Notes: generated by a model not told the origin, from the letters alone. A stretch of DNA of 32,003 nt from Gandjariella thermophila (GCF_005405885.1 NZ_BJFL01000044.1:1-32003), one strand, 5' to 3'. Shown: positions 18,043 to 25,819, counted from the stretch's first letter. A program made the numbers and translations.

Positions 18043-18759
18043 TCAGTCCTCTGTGGTCAGTGGCAGGGCCGCCGCCTTGCTGGGGGCGGAGTGCGCGCGC
18101 AGTGGGCCGACGGCCCGGGCGAACCGGCTTTCGGGCACCAGATCCGCGACCCGCAACGCGTCCCCGACAGTGTCCACATCGGACAACGTGGGCAGTGTGC
18201 CGACGTGGAGTCCCCGGCCGCGCAGGGCGTCCAGGGTCCGCGCTCCGGTCTCCGCAGTGGACATCGGCACCTCGCGCAGCGCCTCGGCGGCGCGGGGGTC
18301 GCGCAGTCCGAGCGCCCACCAGCCGCCGTCCTCGGCCGGGCCGAGCACCGCGTCGGCCGCGTCCGTGCGCAGCCGCGTCCCGGCCGCGGCGAGCAGGCCC
18401 GGAGTCACCTGCGGGGTGTCCATGCCGATCTGCAGCACGGGCAGCCCCGGGCACAGCGCGGCGGCGTCGGCGTGCGCGGCGGCCAGCCGCGCGGCGAAGT
18501 CGGCGCCGCGCTGCGGGATCATCCGGGTCCGGGCGAGCAGCGGCCGTAGCTCGGCGAACTGGGCCGCGCCGGGCAGGTCACCGGTCAGCGCCACCACCGG
18601 CACCGCGCTCGGCACGGCCAGCACCGCGTCCAGCGTGTCCAGCAGGGCGGCCGCGGCCACCTCGGCCGCCTGCTCCGGGCTGGCCGGCGGGCACAGCCGG
18701 GTCTTGGCCAGCCCCGGCACCGGCGCCTTGGCCACCACCAGCAGGCACAGCCCGGTCAT
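18043..18759 (-). CDS. DUF2064 / TIGR04282-family glycosyltransferase-like protein
   Basis: 238 residues with a nucleotide-sugar/nucleotidyltransferase-like Rossmann core: LVVAKAPVPGLAKTRLCPP, GADFAARLAAA, QIGMDTPQVTPGLL and LGPAEDGGWWALGL are the family marks. Members are often encoded with GT2 enzymes; the exact reaction is not established, though relatives take part in arsenosugar synthesis. The ATG overlaps the stop of the GT2 gene by 4 bp (ATGA), so both are translated from one message. The gene is the last of this two-gene unit. Confidence 0.82.
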   Translation of the reverse strand: MTGLCLLVVAKAPVPGLAKTRLCPPASPEQAAEVAAAALLDTLDAVLAVPSAVPVVALTGDLPGAAQFAELRPLLARTRMIPQRGADFAARLAAAHADAAALCPGLPVLQIGMDTPQVTPGLLAAAGTRLRTDAADAVLGPAEDGGWWALGLRDPRAAEALREVPMSTAETGARTLDALRGRGLHVGTLPTLSDVDTVGDALRVADLVPESRFARAVGPLRAHSAPSKAAALPLTTED

Positions 18760-19592
18760 CGCGAGCCCCCGGGCCGGGTGGTGGCCAGCACCGCCGTCAT
18801 GTCCCGGACGGCGCGCAGCGTGCCGCGCACCGAGCCGGACACCTTGGACCGGGTGCCCGCCGCCCTCGGCCGGTAGGCGACGTCCACCTCGACCACCCGC
18901 CAGCCGGCCGCGGCGGCGCGGATGAGCACCTCCAGCGGGTAGCCGAAGGCGCGGTCGACCACGCCCAGCGCGAGCAGGTCGTCCCGCCGGAACGCGCGCA
19001 CCGGGCCGATGTCCCGCACCGGTAGCCCGCGCCGCCGAAGCCGCGCGGCCAGCACCGTGTTGCCCGCGCGGGCGTGCCACGGCCAGGTGTGGCGGTGCAC
19101 CGGCACCCGCCGGCCCACGGCCAGGTCCGCCCGCCCGGCCCGCACCGGCGCGACCAGGTCGGGCAGCGCGGCCGGGTCCAGCGAACCGTCCGCGTCGAGT
19201 ACGCACACCACGTCGGCGCTGGCGTGCCGGACCCCGGCGTGCACCGCGGCGCCGTAGCCGCGTCTCGGCTCGTGGACCACCACCGCCCCGCACCCGGCGG
19301 CCACCTCGGCGGAGCCGTCCCGCGAGCCGTTGTCCACCACCAGGGCGCGGTAGCCGGGCGGCAACGCGCGCAGCACCCCGGGCAGTGCCGCCGCTTCGTC
19401 CAGGCAGGGCAGTACCACGTCGATCACATCGCTCGCCGCTCCGTCCGGAACGCGCGCCGCGATCGCGTCGCCGGGGCGCGGCCGGGTGTGGGCGTGCCGG
19501 TCGCCCGGCTGCCCGCGATCCCCGGGGTTTCGACCCGGCGCGTTCGCGTGCTCGCCGTCGCGGGTCCGTCCGGTTCTGGAGCTGTATGTCAC
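18756..19592 (-). CDS. Glycosyltransferase family 2, polyprenyl-phosphate sugar synthase-like
   Basis: 278 residues. After ~55 variable N-terminal residues the GT2 fold begins: DVVLPCLDEAAALPGVL, LVVDNGSRDGSAEVA, RRGYGAAVHAGVRHA, and the metal-binding VLDADGSLDP. Later come VGRRVPVHR and FGYPLEVLIRAAAAGWRVVEV, as in DPM1-like enzymes that move a sugar from a nucleotide to polyprenyl phosphate. No C-terminal membrane segments are present. The GTG at 19592 sits 7 bases behind a TAGCGT -10, so I take it as a leaderless start; because the first 50 residues are atypical, a later start is possible. Divergent from the GT-C-like gene. Confidence 0.82.
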   Translation of the reverse strand: MTYSSRTGRTRDGEHANAPGRNPGDRGQPGDRHAHTRPRPGDAIAARVPDGAASDVIDVVLPCLDEAAALPGVLRALPPGYRALVVDNGSRDGSAEVAAGCGAVVVHEPRRGYGAAVHAGVRHASADVVCVLDADGSLDPAALPDLVAPVRAGRADLAVGRRVPVHRHTWPWHARAGNTVLAARLRRRGLPVRDIGPVRAFRRDDLLALGVVDRAFGYPLEVLIRAAAAGWRVVEVDVAYRPRAAGTRSKVSGSVRGTLRAVRDMTAVLATTRPGGSR

Positions 19593-19599
19593 CCGGCCG

Positions 19600-19605
19600 A
19601 CGCTA
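19600..19605 (-). promoter_or_regulatory. -10 element of the GT2-DUF2064 operon (leaderless)
   Basis: TAGCGT on the minus strand, 7 bases before the GTG at 19592. The -35 region is weak. The same hexamer precedes the epimerase gene with the same 7-base gap. Confidence 0.5.
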
Positions 19606-19722
19606 GGTCCATGGTGGACGGTGCAGAAGCATTGCGGTGCTTACCGATTCATGACGTCCCCGAAGGTGTTACGGAGTTCTGACGGATCGCGTCGGCGGCG
19701 CGCCGCGGCGCTGGCGTGCCCC

Positions 19723-19728
19723 TACTGT
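19723..19728 (+). promoter_or_regulatory. -10 element of the GT-C-like membrane protein gene (leaderless)
   Basis: TACTGT, 6 bases before the GTG at 19735. No clear -35. It supports the shorter start for this gene. Confidence 0.4.
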
Positions 19729-19734
19729 GGGCCG

Positions 19735-21120
19735 GTGGTCCAGCACACCGCCGCCCACCCCGAGGTTGCCCGGAGCGCCGTTCGGCCGCTCCGGTGGGAC
19801 CTGGTCGCCGTGTCCGCCGCGGCTGGCCTCGTCACCGCCGCCGCGGTGGTCGGGGTGTGGCTCGACCGGCTGCCCGGGCACCTGGTCTTCGCCGCCGCAC
19901 CACCGCTGTTCGCCTCCTGGCTGCCGCACACCGGGCCGGGTACCCCAGCGGCCGTGCTGCTGGCGCTCGCCGTGGTGGCGCGCGGGCCGGAGTTGGCGGA
20001 CCGGCTGCCCTGGCGGCGTGCGCTGCTCGCCGGGTACTCCGCCGCGGTGGCGTGGACGTTCGCGCTCGCCCTGGTGGACGGCTGGCAGCGCGGGCTGGCC
20101 GCCCGGCTCACCTCCGGCCACGAGTACCTGCACGAAGTCCCCGGGGTCACCGACATCGGCGCGATGCTGCACGGGTTCACCGCCCGGATCCTCGACTTCC
20201 AGCCGGACTCGTGGACCACGCACGTCGCCGGCCATCCACCGGGGGCGCTGCTGGTGTTCGTCTGGCTGGACCGGATCGGGCTGGCCGGCGGCGGCTGGGC
20301 GGCGGTCACCTGCGTGCTGGTCGGCTGCCTCGCCGCGGTGGCCGTGCCGGTGACGCTGCGCGCGGCCGGCGCCGAGCCGGTGGCGAGGGCCGCGCTGCCG
20401 TTCGCCGTGCTGTTCCCCGGCGCGGTGTGGGTCGGCGCGTCCGCCGACGGGCTGTTCACCGGGGTCACCGCGACCGGCGTGGCGCTGCTCGCCGTGGGCG
20501 CCCGCGCGGCGGGGCCGGAGCGGGTGGTGCCGGCCTGCCTGGCCGGCGGCGCGCTGCTCGGCTTCGGCGCGTTCCTGTCCTACGGCCTGGTGTTGCTGGC
20601 CGCGGTGGCGCTGGTGGTGCCGCTGCTGCTGCGGCACGCCTGGGCCGCCGGCCTGGCCGCGGCGGGCGCGCTCGCGGTGGTGGCCGCGTTCGCCCTGGCA
20701 GGGTTCTGGTGGCCAGACGGCTACCACCTGGTGGTGCGGCGGTACTACCAGGGGATCGGCGCCGAGCGCTGGTACGCCTACTGGGTGTGGGCGGACCTGG
20801 CCGCGCTCGCCGTGGCCGTCGGGCCGGCCGCGGTCGCCGGGCTGCGCCGGGCCGCCGCGCTGGCCCGGGGGTACCGGCCGGGCCACGCCGGCGGCGGCCG
20901 GTCGGCGGTGGTCCCGCTGGCCGGCGCGGCCGCGCTCGCGGTGCTCGCGGCCGACCTGTCCGGGCTGAGCAAGGCCGAGGTGGAGCGAATCTGGCTACCG
21001 TTTGCGGTGTGGCTGGTCTCGGCCGCGGCGCTGCTGCCCTCGGCGTCACGCCGGTGGTGGCTGGCCGGGCAGGCGGCCACCGCGCTGGCAGTGAACCACC
21101 TGCTGCTGACGAACTGGTGA
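19735..21120 (+). CDS. Polytopic membrane protein, probable GT-C-type glycosyltransferase
   Basis: 461 residues from the GTG at 19735, with about ten hydrophobic spans. The first large outer loop carries SGHEYLHEVPGVTDIGAML and a THVAGHPPGALL segment; an acidic first loop and a following HPP motif resemble GT-C enzymes (PMT/GT39 and GT87 relatives) that use polyprenyl-phosphate sugars outside the membrane. It ends with LSKAEVERIWLPFAVWL and further spans. Neighbouring genes for a DPM1-like GT2 and an epimerase support a role in surface glycan or glycoprotein building. An ATG at 19651 in frame is an alternative start. I do not recognise a named member, and the acceptor is unknown. Confidence 0.72.
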   Translation: MVQHTAAHPEVARSAVRPLRWDLVAVSAAAGLVTAAAVVGVWLDRLPGHLVFAAAPPLFASWLPHTGPGTPAAVLLALAVVARGPELADRLPWRRALLAGYSAAVAWTFALALVDGWQRGLAARLTSGHEYLHEVPGVTDIGAMLHGFTARILDFQPDSWTTHVAGHPPGALLVFVWLDRIGLAGGGWAAVTCVLVGCLAAVAVPVTLRAAGAEPVARAALPFAVLFPGAVWVGASADGLFTGVTATGVALLAVGARAAGPERVVPACLAGGALLGFGAFLSYGLVLLAAVALVVPLLLRHAWAAGLAAAGALAVVAAFALAGFWWPDGYHLVVRRYYQGIGAERWYAYWVWADLAALAVAVGPAAVAGLRRAAALARGYRPGHAGGGRSAVVPLAGAAALAVLAADLSGLSKAEVERIWLPFAVWLVSAAALLPSASRRWWLAGQAATALAVNHLLLTNW

Positions 21121-21143
21121 CCCGGAACCGGGGCGGAATCGGA

Positions 21144-21212
21144 ATGACAGGTCAGGCCGCGGCACACGAGACGGCCACAGCGCGCGAACTCGCGGAAGTT
21201 GGAATGCGATGA
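21144..21212 (+). CDS. Possible 22-residue leader ORF before the response regulator
   Basis: ATG at 21144, encoding MTGQAAAHETATARELAEVG plus Met-Arg, with a GGAATCGGA stretch directly before it. Its TGA overlaps the ATG of a second short frame (21209). It may be chance in GC-rich DNA. It is included because it fills the 190-bp gap and is arranged like coupled leader frames. Confidence 0.2.
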   Translation: MTGQAAAHETATARELAEVGMR

Positions 21213-21274
21213 CGAGCACGGGAACACGCCGGGGCGAAGCACCCCATGCGCACCCGGGGCGGAGCCGGGGTTGA
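21209..21274 (+). CDS. Possible second leader ORF, 21 residues
   Basis: ATG at 21209 overlaps the stop of the preceding short frame (ATGA) and ends 2 bases before an ATG at 21277 in the response-regulator frame. It is rich in Arg and Gly and has no recognisable features. It could couple translation of the regulator; it could also be accidental. Confidence 0.15.
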   Translation: MTSTGTRRGEAPHAHPGRSRG

Positions 21275-21309
21275 CGATGGCGGGAGTGGCCGAGGGGAAG
21301 GCGGCCGGC

Positions 21310-22005
21310 GTGACCGGCCGGGTGCTCGTCGTGGACGACGACGTCACCGTGCGCGACGTGGTGCGCCGCTACCTGGAGCGGGCCGGGCACGAGGTGCGGC
21401 TGGCCGGTAACGGCGAGGAGGCGCTGCACCTGGCCGAGACGATCCGGCCGGACCTGGTCGTGCTCGACCTGATGCTGCCCGGCCTGGACGGCCTGGAGGT
21501 GTGCCGGCGGCTGCGGGAAAGCTCCGCGGTCCCGGTGGTGATGCTGACCGCGCTCGGCGAGGAGGAGGACCGCATCCTCGGCCTGCGACTCGGCGCCGAC
21601 GACTACGTCACCAAGCCGTTCAGCCCGCGCGAGCTGGCGCTGCGGGTCGGTTCGGTGCTGCGCCGCGCGGTGACCGTGCCGGCGCCAGGCGCGCGGCCCG
21701 CCCGCGAGCTGGTGGACGGTGACCTGCGGGTCGACCCGGCCGCCCGGCTGGCCCTGCTCCGCGGCGTGGAGCTGCCGCTGACCAGCAGGGAGTTCGACCT
21801 GCTCGCGTTCTTCCTGGCCCACCCCGGTACCGCGTTCACCCGCACCGAGCTGCTGGAGCGGGTGTGGGGGTGGGACTTCGGCGACCACTCCACGGTGACC
21901 GTCCACGTGCGACGGTTGCGGGAGAAGGTCGAGGACGAGCCGAGGCGGCCGAGGCGGATCAGCACGGTGTGGGGCGTCGGCTACCGCTACGACCGGCAGG
22001 GGTGA
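21310..22005 (+). CDS. OmpR/PhoB-family response regulator
   Basis: 231 residues. The receiver opens with [16 protein letters not shown]; the phospho-acceptor is Asp53 in [13 protein letters not shown]; Thr in MLTALG and Lys in VTKPF complete the site. The winged helix carries [39 protein letters not shown] and [12 protein letters not shown] prefer the GTG at 21310, which has GGGGAAGG nine bases upstream and fits the family N-terminus; the ATG at 21277 would add 11 residues. It pairs with the kinase that overlaps or abuts its stop. Encoded inside the glycosylation cassette, it most likely controls it. Confidence 0.88.
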   Translation: MTGRVLVVDDDVTVRDVVRRYLERAGHEVRLAGNGEEALHLAETIRPDLVVLDLMLPGLDGLEVCRRLRESSAVPVVMLTALGEEEDRILGLRLGADDYVTKPFSPRELALRVGSVLRRAVTVPAPGARPARELVDGDLRVDPAARLALLRGVELPLTSREFDLLAFFLAHPGTAFTRTELLERVWGWDFGDHSTVTVHVRRLREKVEDEPRRPRRISTVWGVGYRYDRQG

Positions 22006-22010
22006 GCGGG

Positions 22011-23072
22011 ATGCTCGTCGAGGTCCTGCACGTCCTGCCGTACGCGGTGGCGTTCTCGCTGCCGGTGGCGCTGGCCGGCGCGCTGCTGCTGCACCGGCTG
22101 CACCGGCGGTCGCTGGCCACCGCGATGACCGTCCTGGTGCTGGTGCCGCTGGTGGCCACGTTCGTCGGGGTGCTCGGCGTCAGCGGATTCATGTTCACCC
22201 CGATGCTCACCACGACGCTGCTGGTCTGCCTGCTGGTCGCGGTGGTCACCGTGCCCGCCGCGGTGCTGCTCGGCCGGGGCATCGCCCGGCGCAGCGTGTG
22301 GGAGCGGGAGGCCAGGGCCCGGGAACGGGCCGCCGAGCAGTCCCGGCGCGAGCTCGTCGCGTGGATCAGCCACGACCTGCGCACCCCGCTGGCCGGGATC
22401 CAGGCGATGGCCGAGGCACTGGCCGACGGCGTGGTCGGCGAGCCGGCCGAGGTCGCCGACTACGCGAACCGGATCCGCGCGGAGACCCGCCGGCTGTCCG
22501 CGATGGTGGACGACCTGTTCGAGCTGTCCCGGATCACCATGGGCGCGCTGCGGCTGACCATGTCCGCGGTGCCGTTGCAGGACGTGGTGAGCGAGGCGGT
22601 GTCCGCGGAGGCGGCGACGGCTCGCAGCAAGGGCGTCCGGTTGCACGCCGAGGCGAGCACCTGGCCGGTGGTGCTGGGCAGCGACCCCGAACTGGCCAGG
22701 GTGGTGCGCAACCTGCTGGCCAACGCGATCCGGCACACCCCGCCGGACGGCACGGTGGCGGTGCGGGCCGGGGCCGAGGGCGGCGAGGCGTGGCTGCGGG
22801 TGGACGACGGCTGCGGCGGGATTCCCGAGCACGAGCTGAGCCGGGTGTTCGACGTGGCGTTCCGCGGCACGGCGTCGCGGACGCCGGAGCAGCCGGAGAC
22901 GGGTTCGGCCGGCCGGGCCCCGGAGCGGCGCGACGCCCGCCCGGCCGGCGCCGGGCTGGGGCTGGCCATCGCCCGCGGGCTGGTCGAGGCGCACCGCGGG
23001 CGGATCGAGGCGCGCAACCACGGCGGCGGCTGCCGCTTCGAGGTTCGCCTACCGCTCGCCGCCTCCGGCTGA
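22011..23072 (+). CDS. Sensor histidine kinase partnered with the 21310 regulator
   Basis: 353 residues. Two to three membrane spans near the N-terminus (about 8-28, 37-57 and 64-90) have almost no outer loop, so the signal is probably sensed in the membrane. A short linker leads to His121 in [19 protein letters not shown], then an ATPase domain with [22 protein letters not shown] and [11 protein letters not shown]. The ATP-lid region between FDVAFRG and GAGLGLAI is about 25 residues, longer than usual and rich in Arg, Glu, Pro and Ala. The ATG at 22011 has AGGGGTGAG upstream; a GTG at 22002 that overlaps the regulator stop is an alternative. Confidence 0.88.
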   Translation: MLVEVLHVLPYAVAFSLPVALAGALLLHRLHRRSLATAMTVLVLVPLVATFVGVLGVSGFMFTPMLTTTLLVCLLVAVVTVPAAVLLGRGIARRSVWEREARARERAAEQSRRELVAWISHDLRTPLAGIQAMAEALADGVVGEPAEVADYANRIRAETRRLSAMVDDLFELSRITMGALRLTMSAVPLQDVVSEAVSAEAATARSKGVRLHAEASTWPVVLGSDPELARVVRNLLANAIRHTPPDGTVAVRAGAEGGEAWLRVDDGCGGIPEHELSRVFDVAFRGTASRTPEQPETGSAGRAPERRDARPAGAGLGLAIARGLVEAHRGRIEARNHGGGCRFEVRLPLAASG

Positions 23073-23084
23073 CCCCGGCCAGGC

Positions 23085-24149
23085 TCAGCCGACGGTCGCC
23101 GGGTCGCGCATCGGGTCGGTGGCGAGCGCCGCCACCCCTTCGGCGAAGGCGACCGTGGCGCGGAACCCGAGCAGCCGGCGGGCCCGCTCCGGGTCGGCGA
23201 CGATGTGCCGCACGTCCCCGGGACGGGCTCCGCCGACCACCTTCGGCGCCGGGCCGCCGTGCGCGCGGGCGAGTTCGGCGGCCAACTCGCCGACCGTGTG
23301 CGGCTCACCGGAGCACACGTTGACCGCGGTGAGACCGCCCGCCGGCGGTTCGGTCTCCACCGCGAGCGCGTTGGCCAGCGCGACGTCCCGGACGTGCACG
23401 AAGTCCCGCCGCTGCCGGCCGTCCTCCAGCACGGTGGGCGCCTCACCGCGGCGCAGCGCGGACCGGAACAGCGAGGCCACCCCGGCGTACGGGGTGTCCC
23501 GCGGCATCCGTGGCCCGTACACGTTGTGGTACCGCAACGCCCACACCGCGCCGCCGGTCTGCCTGGCCCATGCCGCGGCCAGGTGCTCCTGGGCCACCTT
23601 GGTGGCGGCGTAGACGCTGCGCGGTTCCAGCGGCGCGTCCTCCGGCACCAGCAGCGGCTGCAGCGCGCCGCCGCATTCCGGGCACGGCGGCTCGTACCGG
23701 CCGGCGGCGACGTCCTCGGTCCGGCGCGGGTCCGGCCGCAGCACGCCGTGCGCCGCGCACCGGTACCGCCCCTCGCCGTAGACGACCATGGACGAGGCGA
23801 GCACCAGCCGCCGCACCCCGGCCGCGTGCATGGCGGCCAGCAGTACCGCGGTGCCGTGGTCGTTGTGCAACGTGTACCGCGGCGCGTCGGACGGGTCGAG
23901 GCCGTGCCCGACCACGGCGGCCTGGTGGCACACCACGTCCACGCCGGGCAGCAGCGCGGCGAGCAGATCGGCGTCCCGGACGTCGCCGACCACGAGTTCG
24001 TGCCGCCGGCACCACGGCGGCGCCTGCGGACCGCCGTGCGCCTCCGGCAACAGGTTGTCCACCAGCGTCGGCCGGTGGCCTCGGTCGGCGAGCAGGTCGG
24101 CCACGTGCGAGCCGACGAACCCGGCCCCTCCGGTGATCAGGATGCGCAC
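23085..24149 (-). CDS. NAD-dependent sugar epimerase/dehydratase (extended SDR)
   Basis: 354 residues. The NAD motif is ILITGGAGFVGSHVADLL; the catalytic pair is Tyr180 and Lys184 in SVYAATKVAQEHL; RYHNVYGPRMP and RRDFVHVRDVALA are SDR substrate and cofactor motifs. Between the beta strand ending VVYGEGRY and the active Tyr there is an insert with Cys131-x2-His134 and Cys156-x2-Cys159, which could bind zinc. From memory, enzymes annotated as dTDP-L-rhamnose 4-epimerases carry a similar insert, so a deoxysugar epimerase is my best guess. The GTG at 24149 is 7 bases behind a TAGCGT -10; the GTG at 24158 overlaps that -10 and is rejected. Convergent with the kinase gene, 12 bp apart. Confidence 0.82.
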   Translation of the reverse strand: MRILITGGAGFVGSHVADLLADRGHRPTLVDNLLPEAHGGPQAPPWCRRHELVVGDVRDADLLAALLPGVDVVCHQAAVVGHGLDPSDAPRYTLHNDHGTAVLLAAMHAAGVRRLVLASSMVVYGEGRYRCAAHGVLRPDPRRTEDVAAGRYEPPCPECGGALQPLLVPEDAPLEPRSVYAATKVAQEHLAAAWARQTGGAVWALRYHNVYGPRMPRDTPYAGVASLFRSALRRGEAPTVLEDGRQRRDFVHVRDVALANALAVETEPPAGGLTAVNVCSGEPHTVGELAAELARAHGGPAPKVVGGARPGDVRHIVADPERARRLLGFRATVAFAEGVAALATDPMRDPATVG

Positions 24150-24156
24150 GTTCCGC

Positions 24157-24162
24157 ACGCTA
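24157..24162 (-). promoter_or_regulatory. -10 element of the epimerase gene (leaderless)
   Basis: TAGCGT on the minus strand, 7 bases before the GTG at 24149. It matches the GT2 promoter in hexamer and spacing, which suggests that the two arms of the cassette use the same sigma factor. Confidence 0.5.
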
Positions 24163-24340
24163 GGCCGCCGGGTGGCTGGCCGTCCCGCAACGGCGCGGCG
24201 ACGTCACCGAACCGTCAGGTTTCCTCGCGGTGCCCGGGGCGCGGCGGCGCCGATCGCGTCGCTCCGACGGCGCCAGCGTCATACCAGGTCAGCCGGTTCC
24301 GAAAGGGGCGGGCAGGGCGTCTCCGGTTCCGGGGTCCGGC

Positions 24341-24346
24341 TAACGT
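24341..24346 (+). promoter_or_regulatory. -10 element of moaB2 (leaderless)
   Basis: TAACGT, 7 bases before the ATG at 24354. No ribosome site lies between, so the message should begin at or next to the start codon. The same hexamer precedes sepX. Confidence 0.5.
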
Positions 24347-24353
24347 GGCGCGC

Positions 24354-24851
24354 ATGGAACGCAGCGCTCAGCGGCTCGGCCGGGCCCTCATCGTGATCGT
24401 CGACGACCGGGTGGCCCACGGCGAACACGAGGACTCCACGGGTCCCCTGGTCACCGAACTGTTGGAGGAGGCGGGTTTCATCGTCGACGGCACGGTCGCG
24501 GTCGCCGGCGAGACGGTGGACATCCGGAACGCGTTGAACACGGCGGTGATCGGCGGCGTCGACCTGGTGGTGACGGTGGGTGGGACCGGGGTGTCGCCAA
24601 GGGACGTCACCCCGGACGCCACCCAGGGCGTGCTGGACCGGGGCATCCCGGGCATCGCCGAGGCGTTGCGGGCGTCCGGCCTCGCGGCGGGCGCCGTGGA
24701 CGCCGGGATCTCGCGCGGCCTGGTGGGCATCTCGGGCAGCACCCTGGTGGTGAACCTGGCCGGCTCCCGCGCCGCGGTGCGGGACGGCATGGCCACGCTG
24801 TCCGCACTGGTGCCGCACGTGATCGAGCAGCTCTCCGGGCTGGAAAGCTGA
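24354..24851 (+). CDS. moaB2: MoaB/Mog-family molybdenum cofactor protein (MoaB2-like)
   Basis: 165 residues, the usual size. The MPT-binding fold is marked by ALIVIVDDRVAHGEHEDSTG, GPLVTELLEEAGF, DLVVTVGGTGVSPRDVTPDA and ISGSTLVVNLAGS. Relatives adenylylate molybdopterin before metal insertion; whether this paralogue does so or has another role is not shown. Its position after pepD agrees with the mycobacterial order (pepD-moaB2-mscL), although six genes are now inserted between. The ATG at 24354 follows a TAACGT -10. Confidence 0.88.
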   Translation: MERSAQRLGRALIVIVDDRVAHGEHEDSTGPLVTELLEEAGFIVDGTVAVAGETVDIRNALNTAVIGGVDLVVTVGGTGVSPRDVTPDATQGVLDRGIPGIAEALRASGLAAGAVDAGISRGLVGISGSTLVVNLAGSRAAVRDGMATLSALVPHVIEQLSGLES

Positions 24852-24922
24852 TCCCGCCGCGGATCCCGCCCGCGGAGTGCCGGAGGGCACGCGCCGGCCG
24901 TCGCGGCCAGGTCGGACCCCAC

Positions 24923-24951
24923 GGGCCCCGCGGCCGTCCACCGCGGGGCCC
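24923..24951 (+). terminator. Strong stem-loop after moaB2
   Basis: GGGCCCCGCGG (24923-24933) and CCGCGGGGCCC (24941-24951) pair perfectly over 11 bp around a 7-base loop, 71 bp after the moaB2 stop and 25 bp before the next start. No T-run follows, the usual form in GC-rich actinomycetes. Confidence 0.6.
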
Positions 24952-24976
24952 TCACTCGCTGCGGCACCATGGTGAG

Positions 24977-25153
24977 GTGACCGAATCCGAGCGTGAACGG
25001 CGGAGGCGGCGGGTGCCGCGCTCCCGGCTCGCCGACGTGTTCGGCGACGTGCTCCCGGACACCACCTCCGACGAACGGGAGCCGGAGACTCCGTCCCGCG
25101 CCGCGGACGACTGGTACCGGGAGAACCGGCCGCCGCACCACGACCGGGACTGA
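24977..25153 (+). CDS. Small conserved-looking protein, 58 residues
   Basis: GTG at 24977 to TGA at 25151-25153. The protein is basic at the start (ESERERRRRRVPRSRL), then has LADVFGDVLPDTTSDEREPE and ends DDWYRENRPPHHDRD. The SRLADVFGDVLP and DDWYRENRPPHH segments look like a small family seen in relatives next to moaB/mscL; this is from memory. It has no membrane span and no cysteines; the function is unknown. A CACCAT -10-like hexamer 6 bases before the GTG suggests a leaderless message. It is convergent with mscL, 45 bp away. Codon use is typical of the neighbours, with strong third-position GC. Confidence 0.65.
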   Translation: MTESERERRRRRVPRSRLADVFGDVLPDTTSDEREPETPSRAADDWYRENRPPHHDRD

Positions 25154-25198
25154 GCCCGCGGCGCCGCGTCACCCAGCCGGACCGATCCGCGTGCCGGA

Positions 25199-25819
25199 TC
25201 AGTCGTCGCCCGCCGTGTCGGACCCCGAGGCGGTACCGGCACCGGAGCCCGACCCGGAACCGGATTTCGAGGCGGCACCGGACGTCGACGCGGTGTCGGA
25301 CCCCGGGGTGGAACGGGAGGCCGGGGCGAAACCGGACCCCGAGGCGCTACCTGCTGAGCGCGAGTCGGCGGCGGACCCCGAGGTGGTAGCCGAGCCGGAG
25401 GCGGCGCCGGCCGAGCCGATCTGACCGTCCTTGAGCAGGTCGCGGATCTCCTTGAGCAACTCGACGTCGGTGGGCTCCGCCGGCCCCTTCTCCTCGCCGC
25501 GCCTGCGCCGCTCCCGCAGCTTGTTCATCGGCAGGACCAGACCGAAGTAGACCACCGCCGCGATGATCAAGAAGTTGATCGCCGCGTTGATCACGCCGCC
25601 GACGTCGACGAACGTCGCGTCGTTGCCGGGCAGCACCCGGAAGCCCAGCCCGTGCACGGCCTGGTTGCCCCCGAGCGTGTTGATGAACGGCTTGATGATG
25701 CCGTTGGTGAACGCGGTGACGATCGCGGTGAACGCGGTGCCGATCACCACCGCGACGGCCAACTCGATGACGTTGCCGCGGGAGATGAAGTCCTTGAAGC
25801 CCTGGAAGCTCTTGAGCAC
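25199..25819 (-). CDS. mscL: Large-conductance mechanosensitive channel MscL with a long Ser/Gly tail
   Basis: 206 residues; most MscL proteins have 130-150. Residues 1-130 are canonical: amphipathic N-helix LKSFQGFKDFISRGNVIELA, TM1 with AVAVVIGTAFTAIV, TM2 with NFLIIAAVVYFGLVLPMNKL, then the charged RERRRRGEE and the cytosolic helix DVELLKEIRDLLKDG. Residues ~133-206 are an added tail almost wholly of Ser, Gly, Ala, Thr and Asp. The channel opens on membrane stretch and releases solutes during osmotic downshock. The GTG at 25819 has AAGGGG six bases upstream. It follows the SAF gene by 50 bp and is probably co-transcribed with it. Confidence 0.92.
   Translation of the reverse strand: MLKSFQGFKDFISRGNVIELAVAVVIGTAFTAIVTAFTNGIIKPFINTLGGNQAVHGLGFRVLPGNDATFVDVGGVINAAINFLIIAAVVYFGLVLPMNKLRERRRRGEEKGPAEPTDVELLKEIRDLLKDGQIGSAGAASGSATTSGSAADSRSAGSASGSGFAPASRSTPGSDTASTSGAASKSGSGSGSGAGTASGSDTAGDD

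Noticed and set aside
24150-24158. Epimerase start at the GTG at 24158
   Set aside because: This codon overlaps the TAGCGT -10 element. The next GTG at 24149 sits at the expected transcription start and begins the fold directly.
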